Part shown: positions 22,137 to 33,740 of the stretch, piece after piece
How the letters are laid out: each line of letters begins with the position of its first letter
Numbering within the stretch: the stretch's first letter is position 1
From: Phocoena phocoena
Lineage: Eukaryota; Chordata; Mammalia; Artiodactyla; Phocoenidae
Reading direction: 5' to 3'
Assembly: GCF_963924675.1 (NCBI RefSeq)
Contig: NC_089228.1
Coordinates: 90,178,894 to 90,242,893, forward strand
Length of the DNA stretch: 64,000 nt
Made by a program: the position numbers and the translations under genes
Notes under the pieces: model-generated
What the model saw: the letters and a program-made list of their open reading frames with translations, nothing else
Databases searched by the model: none
Told to the model about the DNA's origin: nothing

Positions 22137-22772
22137 TGTATTCGTTTTCTATTGCTATAAAAATGACCACAAATTCAGTGATTTACACAACACCCATTTT
22201 CTGTTTGTTTTCTCATGGTTTCTGTGGGTCAGAAGTTTAAATAGTTTTGCTCATCTAGTTTCTCTACTTGAGATTTTACATGACTGAAATCAGGGGATGG
22301 CAGAGCTGCGTTCCTTTCTTGAGGCTCTGGGGAAGACTGTGTCTGAGCTCACTCAGGTCGTCGGCAGAATTCAGTTCCTTGTGGTCGTAGGACTGCCTTC
22401 GCATTTGAGGGTTCCTTCGCTCTGTCAGCCAGGGGCTTAGTTCCTAGAAACCTCTTTGCCACCCTTGCATGTGGCTGCCCTACATCTCAGAACCAGCAGT
22501 GGGGTGTCAAATCCTTCTCATACATGGAATCTCTGACCTTCCTTTCTACAGGGTCTCTGGCTCTACCCAGGGAACATTCTTGTCTTTTAGGGCTCATGTG
22601 ATTAGGTGGGACCCACCTAGATAATTGAGGATAATCTCTCCATCTGGTACGGTTCTTAACCTTAATTACATCTGCAAGTCTTTTTTTTTTTTCATATTGG
22701 GTAATGTATACAGCAATCCAGGGATTAGGGTGTGGTTACATTGGAGGGGGCATTATCCTGCTTACCACAGTG
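22137..22772 (-). mobile_element. MLT1-like (MaLR) LTR
   Basis: The plus strand shows, in order, 'ttcgttttctattgctataa', 'tttctgtgggtcagaag', 'gcagagctgcgttcctttc', 'gataattgaggataatctc' and 'ggcattatcctgcttaccac'. This is the reverse complement of the MaLR LTR type that starts TGTGGTAAGCAGGATAATG. It is ancient and noncoding, with a T-run at 22681-22692 of later origin. Confidence 0.65.
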
Positions 22773-22795
22773 ATTATCAGTATTAATGACTTATT

Positions 22796-22997
22796 TTTTT
22801 TTTTGGTGTACGCGGGCCTCTCACTGTTGTGGCCTCTCCCGTTGCGGAGCACAGGCTCCAGACGCGCAGGCTCAGCGGCCACGGCTCACAGGCCCAGCCG
22901 CTCTGCGGCATGTGGGATCTTCCCGGACCGGGGCACGAACCCGTGTCCCCTGCGTCGGCAGGCAGACTCTCAACCACTGCGCCACCAGGGAAGCCCC
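22796..22997 (-). mobile_element. CHR-2-type SINE
   Basis: Complete reverse copy: the minus strand starts gggcttccctggtggcgcag and the tail corresponds to the T-run 22796-22804. TSDs aatgacttatt (22785-22795) and aatgacgtatt (22998-23008) differ by one base. Confidence 0.92.
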
Positions 22998-23009
22998 AAT
23001 GACGTATTA

Positions 23010-23535
23010 TTAATGGTAGTTTAAGAAACAATTACCTATTTTTACCTCTCTCTCTGTATTTCATCTAGATACCTGATATACCAAAAAGAAGAACTTTTCC
23101 ATATGTTTCTGCAAGTTTATTCTCTTACAGTTTCCTCATCAAGCACACCTTAGGCATTTGTTATTATATCTGGAAACTTGAAAAGCATAGTCTCTGTGAA
23201 ATATGAACAATTTCAAGACAAAGGAAATTATAAATTTAATGTGATTATGAATGCCGTGGGTGCCTTCAGACAATTCCTTTATTACCTCCATTGTTATGGT
23301 TTTTAATTTTTAAAAAAAACCAGAGCAAAATTAGTAAAGTCTGTCATATTTGTAAGAACAACCAGGTGTTTTCTATAGATGTGGGATACAGGGGCTGTTT
23401 AAGTTCTGATTCATAGTTCATTTTAGTGTCCACAAAATCTTACCACTAGAAATTAGAACAGTGCCAGGTTAAGTGTATTTAAGTAGATAAAATCTTATTT
23501 GATATGATACCAGTAACATTGGGATACTAGAACAA
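23010..23535. other. Unassigned sequence
   Basis: AT-rich DNA with no feature I recognise. Confidence 0.35.
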
Positions 23536-23539
23536 TGGC

Positions 23540-25930
23540 CAGTTTTGTTCGTTTTTTTTTTCATTTTATTCTGTGCTAATAGTTCTGTTCATAGGTTTTC
23601 TACTTCTCTTCGGTACTTTATGTTTTTCTAGAAAATTGTCCATTTCATCCAGATTTTCAAGTTTATTGGCAATTTTGGAATGTTCTGTTATAATTTAAAA
23701 ATGAAAAATATCTTTATTTGTAGTTACATTTATTGCTTACGTTTTATTTTGAACTTATTTGTTATTTCATTTTTTTCTTTAATATACTCATAAAAGTATT
23801 GGTATTTTAAATGAGGCAAAGGTTTTTTTTGTTTAATCAATTATAATTTTTTTGTGTGCTTATTATCATGTGGGGGTTTTACCTTTATATCTTCCCATTT
23901 GGGATTATTTTGTTATTCCTTTTCTAGCATATTCTGTAGAAAAATTTACTTAATCTCTCTTGTTTTTAAGAAATAATTTAAAGTTTATAAATTCTCCTCT
24001 GAGAACCACATTGCCCTTATCTCACTGGCCCTGAAATATAGGTTTTTTTTTCTTATTATTAAATATTTTGCAATTTCCATTTTGTTTTCCTGCTTAACTC
24101 ATTAATTATTTACATGTGGGAAGAAACAAACAAACAAAAAACCTTCCCAGATATACCAAGTTGGGAAGAAAGGATGACTTCTAGTTTCACTATATGTGAA
24201 TGTGGCCATTTTGGTACTCAACAGTGTAGAATTTGCTGAGACTTCCTTTATGTCTAGAACAGTCTTTGCAAATGGTCTTTGTGTGTTTGAAAAGAATGTA
24301 CATTCCCTGGTTTTGGATGCAAAGTTCTGTATAAATCTGTTACATCAGACTTGTTCAGTATATTGTTGAAATCTTCCACATCCTTGGTTTTTTTTGTGTA
24401 CTTGATCTGTCAGTATATGAGAGACATGTACTGTGATTGTAGGTTTGTCTGTTTCTCTTTATGTTTCTATCAGATTTTGCTTTGTACATATTTTAAGCTT
24501 TATTCAGGTTCATTCAAGTTCAATACTTTACAGCTCATTAATAGATTTTTTCCATTTATTGATACATGAAATGTCTTTCTGTGTCTCCTGGATTCTATTT
24601 TGACAGATTTAATATCATTATATCTTCTTATATCTTATTTCTTTTTTGCTAGTATTTGACTGGTTTGTACTTTTTTCATTTCCTTATTTTCAACCTCTCT
24701 AATTCCTCTTGTTAAAGCTGTATGTATTTGGTAAATAGCCCATATTTGCATGTTGTTTTATTCATTCTGAGATTTTCTGTCTTTTGACAAATTATTCATA
24801 TTTACTATGGTTATTAAGATCTTTAGGCTTATGTCTAGTTTCTTTTTCCATGTGTTTTCTGTTTACCTTGCTTTCTCATTGTTTCATTTATTTTTCTCCT
24901 CTTGCCTTCTGTTGAATTGCTTAAGAATTCTTTGCTCTGTTTTTTCCTCTATTGGTTTAAAGCTATACTTTTAATTTCTACCCTTCTGTTATTATCTTTA
25001 CATTTTTATCACACATAAATAAGCTTATTAGAGTTTCCTAATAAAGTCTCATGTTATTCAGTTAATTTCTCATTCCCTCAAAGAAGATAGATATGTTTTA
25101 TTCTGGAGTTCTACTCAGTAACCCTCCTGCCCCCAACCCAACTAACCCATGCTATCTTTTGGAATTTTAATTTCAATTATCAAAGTTTATTATACTATTT
25201 ATTCAGCTATTACTTATAGATTTTACTGCTTATAAGTTGCTTCTCATTGCATTTTTATCTAAATTCTTCTTTGTGTTTTACTTTTTTTCTTGTTAGAATA
25301 TATCCTTATATTCTTTATAAACTTATAAAGTTTACTTCTGTGTGGGAGAGTCTATAGGTAGTAAAATTTGAGTGCTTAAACATATGAAAATATCTTTCTT
25401 AAATGTTTACTCTTGAATAGTATACTTTTACTTTTGAAATTTTATTGTGTATTGAATTCCAGGTTCAAAGTTATTTTCTCTCAGGATTTAGAAATGTTTT
25501 TCCACTGCTTTCTTACATTCAGTGGTACTGATAAGGAATCTGATGTCATTCTGAAGTATTATTTTTGCAGTTGATCTTTCTTTCCTCTTTGAGAGAGGTC
25601 CCAATTTTTCTCTTTATCATTATGTTTGTGCTTATGGTATTTGCAGTGAGGTTTTATACTTATTCTCCTTCTTGTCACTTAGTGAGTAGTGTCAACCTAA
25701 TGACTTGTGTATTTTTTTCCCAGTTCTGGGAAATAATTGGCCATTGTCTTTTCTACTATTGCCCCTCTTTCATTCTTTCCATTATTTGCTTCTAGAAATA
25801 TTTTTAGAGGGATATCAAATTTGGGGTATCTATTCTAAATGTTTTAAATTTTCTTATGGCTTTTCATCTTTTTGTGCTACATGTGAAATAATTCTTCAGT
25901 TCAGTCGTTCTAGTGACTGATTTACTCTTC
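23540..25930 (-). mobile_element. Old L1 block: ORF2 N-terminal half and upstream region
   Basis: The plus strand at 23620-23675 (ttctagaaaattgtccattt, then ttcaagtttattggc) is the reverse complement of the L1 ORF2 linker/RT start. 24350-24480 (gttgaaatcttccacatcc ... atgtttctatcagattttgc) is the endonuclease-side part. 25690-25920 (ttctgggaaataattgg ... attcttcagttcagtcgttc) resembles the 5' region of old mammalian L1s. The reading frames are destroyed. Limits are approximate. Confidence 0.65.
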
Positions 25931-26279
25931 AGGTATTAAGACCATGTACTGAGGTTTTATTTTAAGGATTTGGGTACACAAAATTGGGTTAGTTTGAATC
26001 CTTGGTTCATGGCACATTAACATTATTGCTCTAGCCAGTATCATTTTTAATTTATCATTTATTTAGTTTTAAATACAGTAGACATCACGAATATGCCACC
26101 AAAGTCAATGACTGCAACATATCCAATAACTTCATATGTCTATATGCCCCTCTCTTATCTGTGTTTCTTCAACCCAACTGTCCTCGATTTTGTGTTTATT
26201 TTTCAGTTGCTTTTTAAAAAGTTTTATCATACACAGAGATATATCCATTTTTCCACTAATTAAAGAACCATTTCTGAAA

Positions 26280-28080
26280 ATGTCCATCATTACCCTCAAT
26301 GATTTGAGATACCATCTTTATCATATACTAAATTTCCATATATATTTGGGTTTATTTCTGGACTTTCTATATTATATTCCACTGATTTATTTGCCTATTT
26401 ATGTGCCAACCCCATACTGTTTTAGTTATAGAGTCTTTATAGTATGTTTTATTATCTGGTAGCGCTAATCCTTTCTCATAGTTTTTCTTTTTCATTGTTT
26501 CCCTAGCTATTCTTGCATTTCTCTTCCATGTGAGCTTTAGTATCAACTTGTTTAACTCCTTATAATCTGTCTTTGTTATCTTTATCGAGACTGTGTTGAA
26601 TTTATAAATTAATTTAGGGAGAACTGATATCTTCACAATGTTGAGTCATTATATCCAAGAAAAGGGAGTGTCTATTCATTTTTTTTTTTTTTTTTCCGGT
26701 ACGCGGGCCTCTCACTCTTGCGGCCTCTCCCGTTGCGGAGCATAGGCTCCGGATGCGCAGGCTCAGCGGCCATGGCTCACGGGCCCAGCTGCTCCGCGGC
26801 ATGTGGGATCTTCCCAGACTGGGGCATGAACCTGTGTCCCCTGCATCGGCAGGTGGACTCTCAACCACTGCGCCACCAGGGAAGCCCTCTATTCATTTTT
26901 TAAACCAACTTTTGTTTCTTTCAGGAATGATTTAAATTTGTCATCATATAGATTTTGCACATTTCTTGTTAAATTTAATCCTAAATATTTAATCTCCTCT
27001 GTTGCAATTCTATCTACTATATGTCCTCTAACTGTTTATTGTTTGTGTACATGAAGGCTAGTGATTTGATATTCTTACATTTTATTGAATTCTTTTACAG
27101 TTTATGTTAGTTTTATCATTGATTCTCTGAGAGTTTACAGGTATGATATCTGCAAATAGAGATAGTTCTTCTTCCTAATCTTACGCCACTAATTGCTTTC
27201 TCTTGGCTGATCATGTTGGTTAATACTAGTGTAGTACCGTGTTGACGAGTACTGGAGATAGAATTGTTGCCTTGCTCCTAATCTAGTTGTTTTCCTATTA
27301 AATAAGATTCTGGCTTCCAGACTTAAGTATTTCTATGTCTATCTGTATTTCTATCTTTATCTCTATCTATAAATTGATAGAGATGTTATTACATTATGAA
27401 AGTACCTCTCAGTTCCTATTTTCTTGAGTATTTTAATAATGAATGGGTGTTAAATTTGGTCAAATGTTTTGTCAGCATCTATGGAGATAAGCATATTTTC
27501 CTCCTTATATTTATTGATAAGATAAATTATATTAACCTATTTTAAAATATTGAACCAACTTATATTCCAAAAACGAAAACTTAGCATGCATATTATTTGC
27601 TTAAAGTGATGTTGGAATCTACATGTTAATATTTTATTTTAGTATATTTGTACTGATATTCATTAGTGATATTGGTCTTTGGTTTTCTTCTTTGCACAGT
27701 CTTTATCTGGTCTATCAGTTTGTATCATATTTACTTAAAAAAAAGAATTTGACATTTTTCCTTCCTTTGCAGTACTCTTGAATAATTCCTACAGCATTGG
27801 GATTATCTGGTGTTTGAAGATTTTTTGGAGTACCACTGTGTCTAGGTCTTGTGCTTTTCAGTACAGTAGTTACTTCTAATTTTCTCTACTTCTTCTATGG
27901 AAAGTATCTGTATGAGGTTGTATTTGTTTGTTTTCCCTTGGTCTGCCTTTGTTCTTCTCAAAGCCTTGAAGCTGGAGGCAGTGGAGAGGGTTAGTGGAGA
28001 GGTAGTATGAGAGATTGAACACTGGGATTTGGTGAGTTCTCTTTTTATACCTTCAGTTATTTTGCAATTTCAGCATTCTC
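26280..28080 (-). mobile_element. Old L1 block: ORF2 middle and C-terminal part
   Basis: The minus frame at 26367-26636 is recognisable L1 ORF2: LPKLIYKFNTVSIKI, then WKRNARIARETM, then WGWHINRQINQWN. Further up, 27425-27590 (gtcaaatgttttgtcagcat ... ttgaaccaacttatattcc) and 27770-27900 continue towards the RT start. All frames are broken. A young SINE at 26685-26887 interrupts it. Confidence 0.8.
26685..26887 (-). mobile_element. CHR-2-type SINE inside an old L1
   Basis: Complete reverse copy: minus start gggcttccctggtggcgcag, tail at 26685-26695. TSDs tctattcatttttt are identical at 26671-26684 and 26888-26901. Confidence 0.93.
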
Positions 28081-28101
28081 TGCCTTCAGGTAATAGCGTG
28101 A

Positions 28102-28385
28102 TGGTTAATTTAATATGTCAAATTGACTAGACCACAGGGTACCCAGATATTTGGTAAACATTCTTCTGGGAATTCCTGTGGACATATTTCTGCATGAGAT
28201 TAACATGTAAATCCGTAGACTGAGTAAAGCAGATTGTTTTCTCTACTGTGGGTGGCCTTATGCAGTCAGTTGAAGGTCTGAGTATAACAAAGCTGACCCT
28301 CCCCTGAATAACAGAAAATTCTTTTCTGCCTGATCACATTCCAACTAGGACATCAGCTTTTTCTCCCCCCTGCCGGAAAGGCAAT
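28102..28385 (+). mobile_element. MLT2-type (ERVL) LTR, 3' truncated
   Basis: It starts gtgatggttaatttaatatg and follows the MLT2 order ('acagggtacccagatatttg', 'gagattaacatgtaaatcc', 'agtaaagcagattg'). It stops around 28385 without the 3' end seen at 4183-4575. Confidence 0.78.
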
Positions 28386-28429
28386 CCAGTGACAAGGAAT
28401 TTGGCTGAACTGTGTTCTAGTGTTCCATG

Positions 28430-29425
28430 GAAAGTAGAATTTATGAGTGATGAAATTAGATATTTAGCAGAGATTTCTAAGCAAAATGTTGAAGGTGGGG
28501 ACTGGATCCCTCTGACTGCTTATAGTAAAAAGTAAGAGGAGTGAGATAAATTGATAGGCAAAAAGGAACCATAATTTGAAGATCTGGAAGATTCTTAGCT
28601 TATCCATATTGCAAAACATGAGAACGCTTGTTCTGAAGACTAAGGGGTATGGCTGAACAATCATTTGATAAGGGGATTAAGATGGATGTGAACCATGAAT
28701 TTAAGCAGCCATCTCAGAAGAAGCCAGGAATAGAGATGAGATTATATCAGCAGAAACACTGCCAACTTGTTACTAAAAAGGACAGAAAAAAATAGGACAT
28801 AATAAAAGATGGCTTTCAGACTTCTTAGATTGTGTAGGAGCATACAGTAAAGCTATCCTACTGCAAACATGCTTCATCCTTCAAGAAAAAGGAAGAATGA
28901 CCCCAAAGGTGATTCAGAGATCAACAGAGCTGACACTGCCACCACAGACCCAGGGGGCAGGGCTAGTTCCTCCTCTGTTCCAAAGGTGGGCTCTTCATTT
29001 TCAGGGGCTAGGATGCCACTGCCCTGTACCTCAGGGGAGGGGCTGCCCTCACAGAGCCTTGGGGCGGGGGGTGATATTGTTACTCCAGTGAATCTTACCC
29101 TGGCCTTAAGATCTGATGAAAATCTGCCTTGCTGGGTTTTGTTTCTTCTTCCCAATTTCTCCCCTTTGGAATAAGAATGTTCCACCATTGTACTTTGGAA
29201 ACATACAACTTGTTTGGCTTCACAGGTTCACAGCTGGAGAGGAATTTTATCTTGGGATGAATCATACCTTGAGTCTCACCCATATCTGATTTATGTAATA
29301 TTTAGATGATACTTTGAACTTTAGACTTCAGAATTGATGCTAAAATGAATGAAAATGTTTGGGGCTGTTAGGATGGAATGAATGTATTTTGCATGTGAGA
29401 AGGGCATGAATTTTGGGGGACTGGG
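28430..29425 (+). mobile_element. MaLR (MLT1/MST-like) internal region, decayed
   Basis: The segment leads directly into the LTR at 29430. It shows 'ggactggatccctctgac'-like and 'ccccaaaggtgattcagag' then 'cagggggcagggctagttcc', and ends 'ttttgcatgtgagaagggc', 'atgaattttgggggactg'. That is the known junction of MaLR internal sequence with its 3' LTR. The ~100-codon frames at 28869-29188 on both strands fall in its GC-richer part and are not host genes. MaLR internals are noncoding or badly degraded. Confidence 0.65.
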
Positions 29426-29429
29426 GTAC

Positions 29430-29838
29430 AATATTATGGACTGAATATAGATGTCCTTCCAAATTCATATATGAAGCCCTAACCCCCAGGGTGGCTGTAA
29501 TTGAAGTAGGGAAGTACTTAAGGTTAAATAAGGTAATACTGGATACTAATGGGATTAGTATCCTTAGAAGAAGCGATGCCAGAGTGCTCTCTCTCTCTCT
29601 CTCTCTCTGTCTGTCTCTCTCTCCCCCTCCCTCTCCATGTGTGCTCAGAGGAAAGCACATGTGAGGACAAAGCAGCTGTCTGCAAACCAGGAAGAGAGCT
29701 CTCACCCAAAAATGAACCCCACCAACCCTTGTTCTGGGACTTCCAGCCTCTAAAATTGTGAGAAATAATTTCTGTCGTTTAAACCATCCAGTCAGCAGTA
29801 TTTTATTATGGCAGCCTTGGCAGACTGATATAAATAGC
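29430..29838 (+). mobile_element. MLT1-type (MaLR) LTR
   Basis: It begins ttatggactgaatatagatg, has 'aagccctaacccccagggtg', a (CT)n expansion at 29588-29622, 'catgtgaggacaaagc', 'gggacttccagcctctaaaa', 'tgagaaataatttctgtcg' and ends 'ggcagactgatata'. This is the full order of an MLT1 LTR, joined upstream to its internal region. Confidence 0.85.
29588..29632 (+). repeat. (CT)n microsatellite
   Basis: A CT dinucleotide run with TG interruptions (ctctctgtctgtctctct) within the MLT1 LTR. It probably arose by expansion of a CT-rich LTR segment. Confidence 0.9.
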
Positions 29839-29944
29839 AAGGACACAGTTTTGTGTAAAATTTTCCTATAACTAGTTTCCATAACTGTGGTTGTTTCATT
29901 ATATTTTGGACGGGGGGGGGGATTTGGGGAGGATGATTGTCTTT

Positions 29945-31260
29945 AGCTATGGAAAAACTGACATTTATTAAATCCAATATGACTGATATATTTTTTAAAA
30001 TTCTGAATATAGCCCATTTGGTTATTCTGATTCTTAAAATATTTGGACTTTTCCAGTTACTTTCTACTTGTATCATTTTTCTTTCATCTTACCATTTTTG
30101 GATTTAACATATTTGGTCTTTCTTTCTTCCTCAATTTTTTTCTCTTCTTCAAATTTATACACTCTACTTTTAATCTCTTTTTGATTACCATTGAAACTTT
30201 ATTATGCATATTTAACATAACAAAATCTAAATATCTTAATCTTTATCCTAAACAAGCTATGATCTTGTCTTTTCTCTCTGGGTGTTCAAGATATTTTCTT
30301 TATCCCGAAATCTTCCAGTTTTACTAAGATGTGCCTTAGGGAATTTCTTTTGATATATCCCATTTGGGACAAGTTGTCCTCACTACATCTATGGATCTAT
30401 GTTTTTTATCTTTTCTGAGAGATAAAATATTGCTTTTCCTCCATTCCCTTCACGCTATGTGGGGCTGCAAGTAGGCTTATATTGGTCTTTATCATTTTAT
30501 GTTCCAATGTCTCTTAACTTCTTTTTTGTATTTTCTCTTCTCCTTATTCCTTTTTGCTGTATTCCAGACGAAATCTTTGGATATACCTCTCAGTTAACCA
30601 GTGCTCTCTTTATTGCATAAAACTGATCTTTAAGTCATCCCCAGAATTTTTGATTTCTACAAATACATTTTTTCATTTCTAGGAGACTTTTTTTCTAGTA
30701 TTTTTTCTATTGCCAATAATTTCTTGCTGAATACTCAGCTTTATATAAAATATTTACTTTTTAAATCATTTCATGAAGCCATGAAATACATCCAACCAGT
30801 TAAACATCTGCAGTTTTTGTGAGTCTAAATCTGTTATTTCTTGTTTATGCTTACAGATGCTAATAGCAGTGATTTTGGTAATTTTCTTTGTGAGTTGATT
30901 ACTTGATCTTAATTGGGGTGAGTCCTTCAGGACTAACATATTTATTAAATCCAATGTGACTTCTTTTTCCTTAAACCTTTGAGTTTAGTACATTTGGTTA
31001 TCTTGACTGTTGTTATTATGAACTATTTCTATTAGTTTCTACTTGCCCCATTTCCCTTTTCTCTTACCATCTTTGGATTGAATATATTTGATCTTTTTTC
31101 ATCCTCATTTTTTTCTCTCATTCAAAATTATACATTCTACCTTTAATCACTCTTATTGGGTAGCACTGGGCCTTTCCATGTATATTAAACATAACAAAAT
31201 CAAAAGCTAAACAATACCTTTATCTACATCCTAAACAATACAGGGACTTTAGCACACTTT
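29945..31260 (-). mobile_element. Old L1-like block with diverged direct repeat
   Basis: Positions 30310-30420 (tttactaagatgtgccttag ... ctatggatctatg) look like the reverse complement of the 5' region of old mammalian L1s. Two stretches within it, 29961-30260 and 30938-31240, are diverged copies of each other at a spacing of about 977 bp. No coding capacity is left. Confidence 0.5.
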
Positions 31261-32640
31261 ACCTCTGATTGCCTTACCTCAGACTTACATACCAGAGGGT
31301 TCCATCATATTAGTTCCTCTCTGATTTACCAATGCCAAGTCTCTTCTGCTCTAGCACATTTCTTCAACTCTGTGGCCTCTGCTCCTGGCTACCCTGGCCT
31401 AAATTTCTATGTGTTCCTACCCTGACTCCTCAGATGTTAGCATCAGAAACCCCAGCCCCTGTATGCCAGGCTATGCTCATGTTCATTTCTCTGTGGGCTC
31501 TCTTGGAAAATGCTCCTACCTTGTGTAAGACCAACGATACCTCCAAGTGTAAGTTTTTTCCAGGGCCTAGTTAGAGTGAGAAGGAGAATCCCCCGGAGCA
31601 ATGACCGTTTGTGATACATTGATTATGAACCTTTAATTTTTTATTTCAATCATTATTTCTCTCACATCTAAGATATCTAATTGGTTTTTCTAAATAAGAA
31701 CCTGTTCTTGTTTCATGACCACTACTCTTGTTTAGTAATCTACTGTTCATTTTTCACAAGTGCAGTTACCTAATTTATTCTTTTACTTAAAAATAAATTG
31801 TTCAGTTTTTGCTGTATATGTATAAGAAATTCCTCTAGGTGTTGGAGAATATAGTGGTAAATAAAACAAGTTCTCTGCCTTCATTAAGCCAGTATTGTAG
31901 TGAAAGAAAATAATGGCTAGCATTCATAGAGTGCTTCGTATGTGTCAGGCATCAGTCAATGGCATATTTTCCATATTCTGTAAAAAACAAATAACTACTA
32001 TCTTCCTGGATATTAAATATACATATTAAAAATATTTTCAGATTTCTTTATTATTTCTATTCTTCAAAGTTTAAACTCTTCCATAAGTGTATCCTGTTTT
32101 CCCTCCTTCACACGTTAGATTTTCAGATGCTTGGTGTCTTGCTGCTGTGTTTTCATTTTCTAGGAATGACTTCTTCTTGCTCATCATGGATTCTAAATGA
32201 CCGCCTTAGGAGACCACCTTGTAGCAGCATTAACCCAAATCTTGAGAACTTAAAGTTCAAATTTTACATGACCCTTGGAGTATAAACAACTAGATGGTAT
32301 GTTTGACAAATTCTTTCCTGCAAATGAGCACATACACGCAAACACACACACACGTACACATATATATCTAGATATAGGCATTTATAGCAATATAGTCTTT
32401 TGAAAGCATTGGCCTCTTTTTACCTGTAGCTTCCTGTTTGTTTCCCATTTTGAGATACGTCTTTCTAATCTACGGAGATACTCGTCTTCGGTTTCCAAGC
32501 ATAAATACGTGTTTAATCATTTTTCTTTAGCTCTTTTCTATCACTTCTATGAGTTTTTTGAAAAAGAAGATTTCATTCTATGCTTAATCCACCCTCTTAA
32601 ATAAAAAGTCCAATTTAGATTTCATATGTCAATTTAGAAC
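31261..32640. other. Unassigned sequence
   Basis: No gene recognised. 31905-31990 (gctagcattcatagagtgct; tgtgtcaggcatc) is probably a MIR3/L2 fragment. A short CA/TA repeat lies at 32337-32370. Confidence 0.4.
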
Positions 32641-32689
32641 CCCTGTTAAAAAGTTTACCTCTGTGTTGGCAATAGTTGGTCTTTTTTCA

Positions 32690-33010
32690 TTGGTTTTGTT
32701 TTGTTTTGTTTTCTTAGGCGTGTCTTCCACCTTTTGTCGCGCAGTAACGTTGTCTCGGTTGCTAAAGCCTTTCCTTGGGTTGTTGTAAACAATAAGGTGC
32801 AGTTCGGTATGTCAAGCTGTCGAAAGTCCTCATGATCAATTTTGCGTTCGGAGAGGAAGTATAGCTGAGAGCATTTCAAGATTGCTGTGCCCGAAGTGAG
32901 GTGTCACAGCTGTGCAGTATAAACATCATTGTCTTTGCTTGGGTTTTGGCTCTGCTTGTGTTATTGAAACCCTTGAACATTGATACTGGCGCCTTTGTAA
33001 AATGGATGTT
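32690..33010. other. Unassigned segment with raised CpG content
   Basis: This stretch carries about ten CpG sites (for example tgtcgcgcagtaacg, gttcggtatg, tgcgttcgg, gcccgaag) within a very CpG-poor neighbourhood. It holds a 74-codon minus frame (32655-32879) of no known family. It is too short and AT-rich to be called a CpG island. Confidence 0.4.
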
Positions 33011-33079
33011 ATATTATCCCGTGTATTCCTCACTTTTAGTCTTCGATGAATGAGAAGTGGTAAAGTAATTTCATTACAG

Positions 33080-33740
33080 CTACCATATGAGTTTTGTTAA
33101 ATGCCAGAAGTATGGAGCTTGCCTATTCAGGGCCTCTATACTAACTATTTCATGATAGAATGCTCTCCGCTCAGCATGGGATAGCTCTGAAGTAGGATGA
33201 ATACCATCAAATTCTTCAATGGATCCTAAACATGTTTTCACTTCCCTCACGTAGATAATGAAAAATGTACAGATCCCTGTAGAGAGCACCACTTGTTATT
33301 TTCTGTTCCTTCTTTACCTGAAGATGCCTTTCTGTGAATTTATACTCTGAATAGCAACCTCCAGTTCACTAAGCAGCCACCTCATAGTTGCACAGTATTC
33401 CAACTGTGCAAGCAACAGCTGTGAATGAGAGAAATGCATATCATCATAGAGCTTATGGAGCTCAATATGTTAGTTCTGTTTATTCAAAAGACCACCTGTG
33501 TTTCTGGGGAAATTGGAGACATTCCAAAGGAGAATGAAGACACAGCAGACAGTAATGAAACCTTCAGAGTTGTAAGCCAAAGCATCAGTGCTTTGGGTTA
33601 CAAACAAGATGACAGTCCTGTGGGTAACTTGATTTCTAATATCTCTAGCAGAGCATTCTTGGTTAGAATGTTAATTAGCAAGTCAGTGGCTAGAATGCCC
33701 AGCTCCATTTTCTCACACATAGAAAGGATATGAAGTCATG
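33080..33740. other. Unassigned sequence with opposed short frames
   Basis: A minus frame at 33080-33292 (70 codons) and a plus frame at 33425-33733 (102 codons) have fairly ordinary amino acid composition compared with the AT-rich frames elsewhere. I cannot assign either, and neither starts in a clear gene context. Confidence 0.3.

Noticed and set aside
28869..29188. ~100-codon frames on both strands in GC-richer DNA
   Set aside because: They lie in MaLR internal sequence; opposed frames reflect composition.
29340..29882. 180-codon minus frame, the longest outside the L1
   Set aside because: It is antisense to an MLT1 LTR, and its Arg/Glu repeat is the (CT)n microsatellite.
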